Shown here one piece after another: positions 6,126-6,702 of a stretch of DNA of 6,702 nucleotides. The position numbers and the translations under genes were made by a program. Numbering within the stretch: position 1 is the first letter of the stretch; each line of letters begins with the position of its first letter. The stretch is from Bifidobacterium breve (lineage in GTDB: Bacteria; Actinomycetota; Actinomycetes; S36-B12): contig CALPZT020000089.1 in assembly GCA_943328365.2 (NCBI GenBank), forward strand, positions 1 to 6,702. The letters run 5' to 3'. Under the pieces are notes generated by a model. The model did not search any database. It saw nothing but the letters and a program-made list of their open reading frames with translations, and was not told the DNA's origin.

Positions 6126-6131
6126 AGTCTA
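6126..6131 (-). promoter_or_regulatory. Probable -10 box of a leaderless promoter for map
   Basis: TAGACT on the minus strand is followed by seven bases (GATCGTC) and the map ATG at 6118, so the predicted transcript begins on the start codon. There is no ribosome site in front of map, which agrees with leaderless translation. No clear -35 hexamer is seen at 16-18 nt. Confidence 0.5.
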
Positions 6132-6220
6132 GATCGTTCGCGGAGTCGGTAGAGTCGCATGCGTTGTGACGAGCACCAACGGACAAGATGCCGAGAAACG
6201 ATGATGCTGAGGAGATTCGC

Positions 6221-6379
6221 ATGAGTTGGTACTACTGCCTGACCCATCAGCAGGTGGAGCCGGATGCCGGCTGCCCGAATGCCGAGCGCATGGGTCCCTA
6301 TGCCACGGAAGCGGTCGCGGCCGCTGCTCTCGAGAGGGCGCATGAGCGCAATGAGGAGTTCGATAAGGACGACGACTGA
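6221..6379 (+). CDS. SPOR-like small conserved actinobacterial protein
   Basis: A 52-residue cytoplasmic protein with no signal peptide or membrane segment. The start at ATG 6221 is fixed by a strong ribosome site GAGGAG (6209-6214) with a 6-nt spacer; the in-frame ATG at 6188 lacks one. It opens WYYCLTHQQVEP (residues 3-14), has a second Cys at 18 (AGCPN), then MGPYATEAVAAAALERAHER (24-43) and a very acidic end, EEFDKDDD. The aromatic opening plus GPY-x-T-(x)n-A-x-x-A-L is the pattern of the second half of a SPOR-type fold. I recall similar 50-60-residue proteins widely in actinobacteria. Cys6, His9 and Cys18 could be a partial metal site, but nothing else supports that. It is divergent from map across 102 nt, and a perfect palindrome follows 41 nt after its stop. 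Function unknown. Confidence 0.8.
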   Translation: MSWYYCLTHQQVEPDAGCPNAERMGPYATEAVAAAALERAHERNEEFDKDDD

Positions 6380-6420
6380 GCACGGAGTTCGCAGTCACTG
6401 CGCATCCGGCCAGGAAATAT

Positions 6421-6454
6421 CGAACGGCCCGCACCGATCGGTGCGGGCCGTTCG
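6421..6454. terminator. Perfect 34-nt palindrome, probable bidirectional terminator
   Basis: Two perfectly complementary 15-nt arms (CGAACGGCCCGCACC at 6421-6435 and its complement at 6440-6454) flank a GATC loop, with one more T-A pair outside. It lies between two convergent small genes, 41 nt after one stop and 19 nt after the other, exactly where a shared terminator is expected. Neither side has a true U run: the minus direction has ATATTTCC and the plus direction has none. U-poor hairpin terminators are common in high-GC actinobacteria. Confidence 0.85.
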
Positions 6455-6473
6455 ACATCAACAGTCTGGCTGA

Positions 6474-6632
6474 CTAAGCCTTCTTGGCTACGGCCTTCTT
6501 TGCCGGTGCCTTCTTGGCTACGGCCTTCTTGGCGGGAGCCTTCTTCGCTACCGCCTTCTTTGCCGGTGCCTTCTTCGCTGCCGCTTTCTTCACGACTGTC
6601 TTGCGAACCGGTGCTTTCTTCGCGACCGCCAC
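6474..6632 (-). CDS. Lys/Ala-repeat basic protein, histone H1-like (or C-terminal tail of a longer protein)
   Basis: Reading from GTG 6632 to TAG 6476-6474 gives 52 residues with 19 Lys, one Arg and no acidic residue. Lys pairs recur every five residues from position 15 (KKAAA, KKAPA, KKAVA and so on), ending AVAKKA. Such tails bind DNA or RNA and occur in histone H1-like mini-proteins and at the C-termini of actinobacterial HU (HupB), topoisomerase I and other nucleic-acid proteins. The GTG start is proposed because GGGAGG (6642-6637) lies 4 nt before it and composition changes abruptly there. The same frame stays open to the right edge, reading AKVHLEVSASSRPNDTGGN, which resembles no HU or topoisomerase domain I know. 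A longer protein starting outside the window cannot be excluded. The overlapping plus-strand frame of Phe/Ala repeats is its shadow. Confidence 0.6.
   Translation of the reverse strand: MAVAKKAPVRKTVVKKAAAKKAPAKKAVAKKAPAKKAVAKKAPAKKAVAKKA
6478..6597. repeat. 30-bp tandem repeat inside the Lys/Ala gene
   Basis: Three close copies of a 30-bp unit start at 6478, 6508 and 6538, each opening GCCTTCTTNGCTAC. A degenerate fourth begins at 6568 and fainter traces continue beyond. Each unit encodes ten residues (KKAPAKKAVA, minus strand) and itself consists of two 15-bp halves. The first two copies share their first 23 bases exactly, pointing to fairly recent duplication or gene-conversion-like homogenisation. 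Copy number may vary between strains by slippage. Confidence 0.85.
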
Positions 6633-6636
6633 GTTG

Positions 6637-6642
6637 CCTCCC
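6637..6642 (-). promoter_or_regulatory. Ribosome binding site supporting the GTG start of the Lys/Ala protein
   Basis: GGGAGG on the minus strand, followed by CAAC and GTG. The match is excellent and the spacer (4 nt) a little short. It is the main argument that the repeat protein is a free-standing small gene and not the tail of something longer. Confidence 0.45.
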
Positions 6643-6702
6643 GTGTCGTTGGGTCTGCTCGATGCAGATACCTCAAGGTGAACTTTGGCAGAGCATGACA
6701 GA

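Noticed and set aside
6119..6343. 75-codon upstream extension of the map reading frame
   Set aside because: It runs through the divergent promoter and the SPOR-like gene. Its residues do not resemble methionine aminopeptidases, and the family N-terminus fits the start at 6118.
6478..6597. 30-bp direct repeats as a possible CRISPR array
   Set aside because: The copies are contiguous with no spacers, are in frame with a coding sequence and encode a regular KKA peptide.
6484..6681. Plus-strand frame of Phe/Ala/Gly repeats that looks like a hydrophobic membrane protein
   Set aside because: It is the antisense shadow of the Lys/Ala repeat gene: AAG codons read backwards give Phe/Leu. It has no ribosome site, and the minus strand has a better coding interpretation.

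Overview
The window reads as ordinary chromosomal sequence from a high-GC Gram-positive bacterium (Actinomycetota). Micrococcales/Microbacteriaceae is my best guess. The grounds are the strongly G/C-biased third codon positions, a methionine aminopeptidase with the N-terminal extension of the mycobacterial 1c type, an actinobacterial polyphosphate-glucokinase-like ROK kinase, and a SPOR-like mini-protein beside map. At least two genes also have a TANNNT -10 box exactly 7 nt before the start codon, the arrangement of actinobacterial leaderless mRNAs. I see no rRNA, tRNA, CRISPR array, insertion sequence or phage gene. Every stretch longer than about 160 bases is coding.

Layout. Bases 1-729 (+) are the 3' part of an acyl-CoA mutase large subunit, cut by the left edge. 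It converges on an ACT-domain malic enzyme (2142-757, -). Upstream of that gene on the same strand is a PaaX-family repressor (3065-2214, -). Across a 159-bp divergent control region lies an NAD(P)H-dependent FMN reductase (3225-3785, +), closely followed by an unlisted small membrane protein with a Cys-Cys motif (3794-3964, +). Its 3' end overlaps a convergent MarR regulator (4391-3918, -). MarR is the last gene of a compact minus-strand block: map (6118-5216), ROK/polyphosphate glucokinase (5204-4422), marR. Divergent from map is a 52-residue SPOR-like protein (6221-6379, +). A perfect 34-nt palindrome, probably a two-way terminator, separates it from a Lys/Ala-repeat basic protein (6632-6474, -) at the right edge.

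Functional reading. The left side is central carbon metabolism: acyl-CoA carbon rearrangement feeding succinyl-CoA, and malate decarboxylation to pyruvate. A PaaX-type regulator, a family that often senses acyl-CoA thioesters, sits beside them. The right side is housekeeping: N-terminal Met removal and glucose phosphorylation.

I do not see a clearly novel multi-gene system. The items most worth following are the three small genes (the Cys-Cys membrane protein, the SPOR-like protein and the 30-bp-repeat basic protein) and the precise leaderless promoter geometry.
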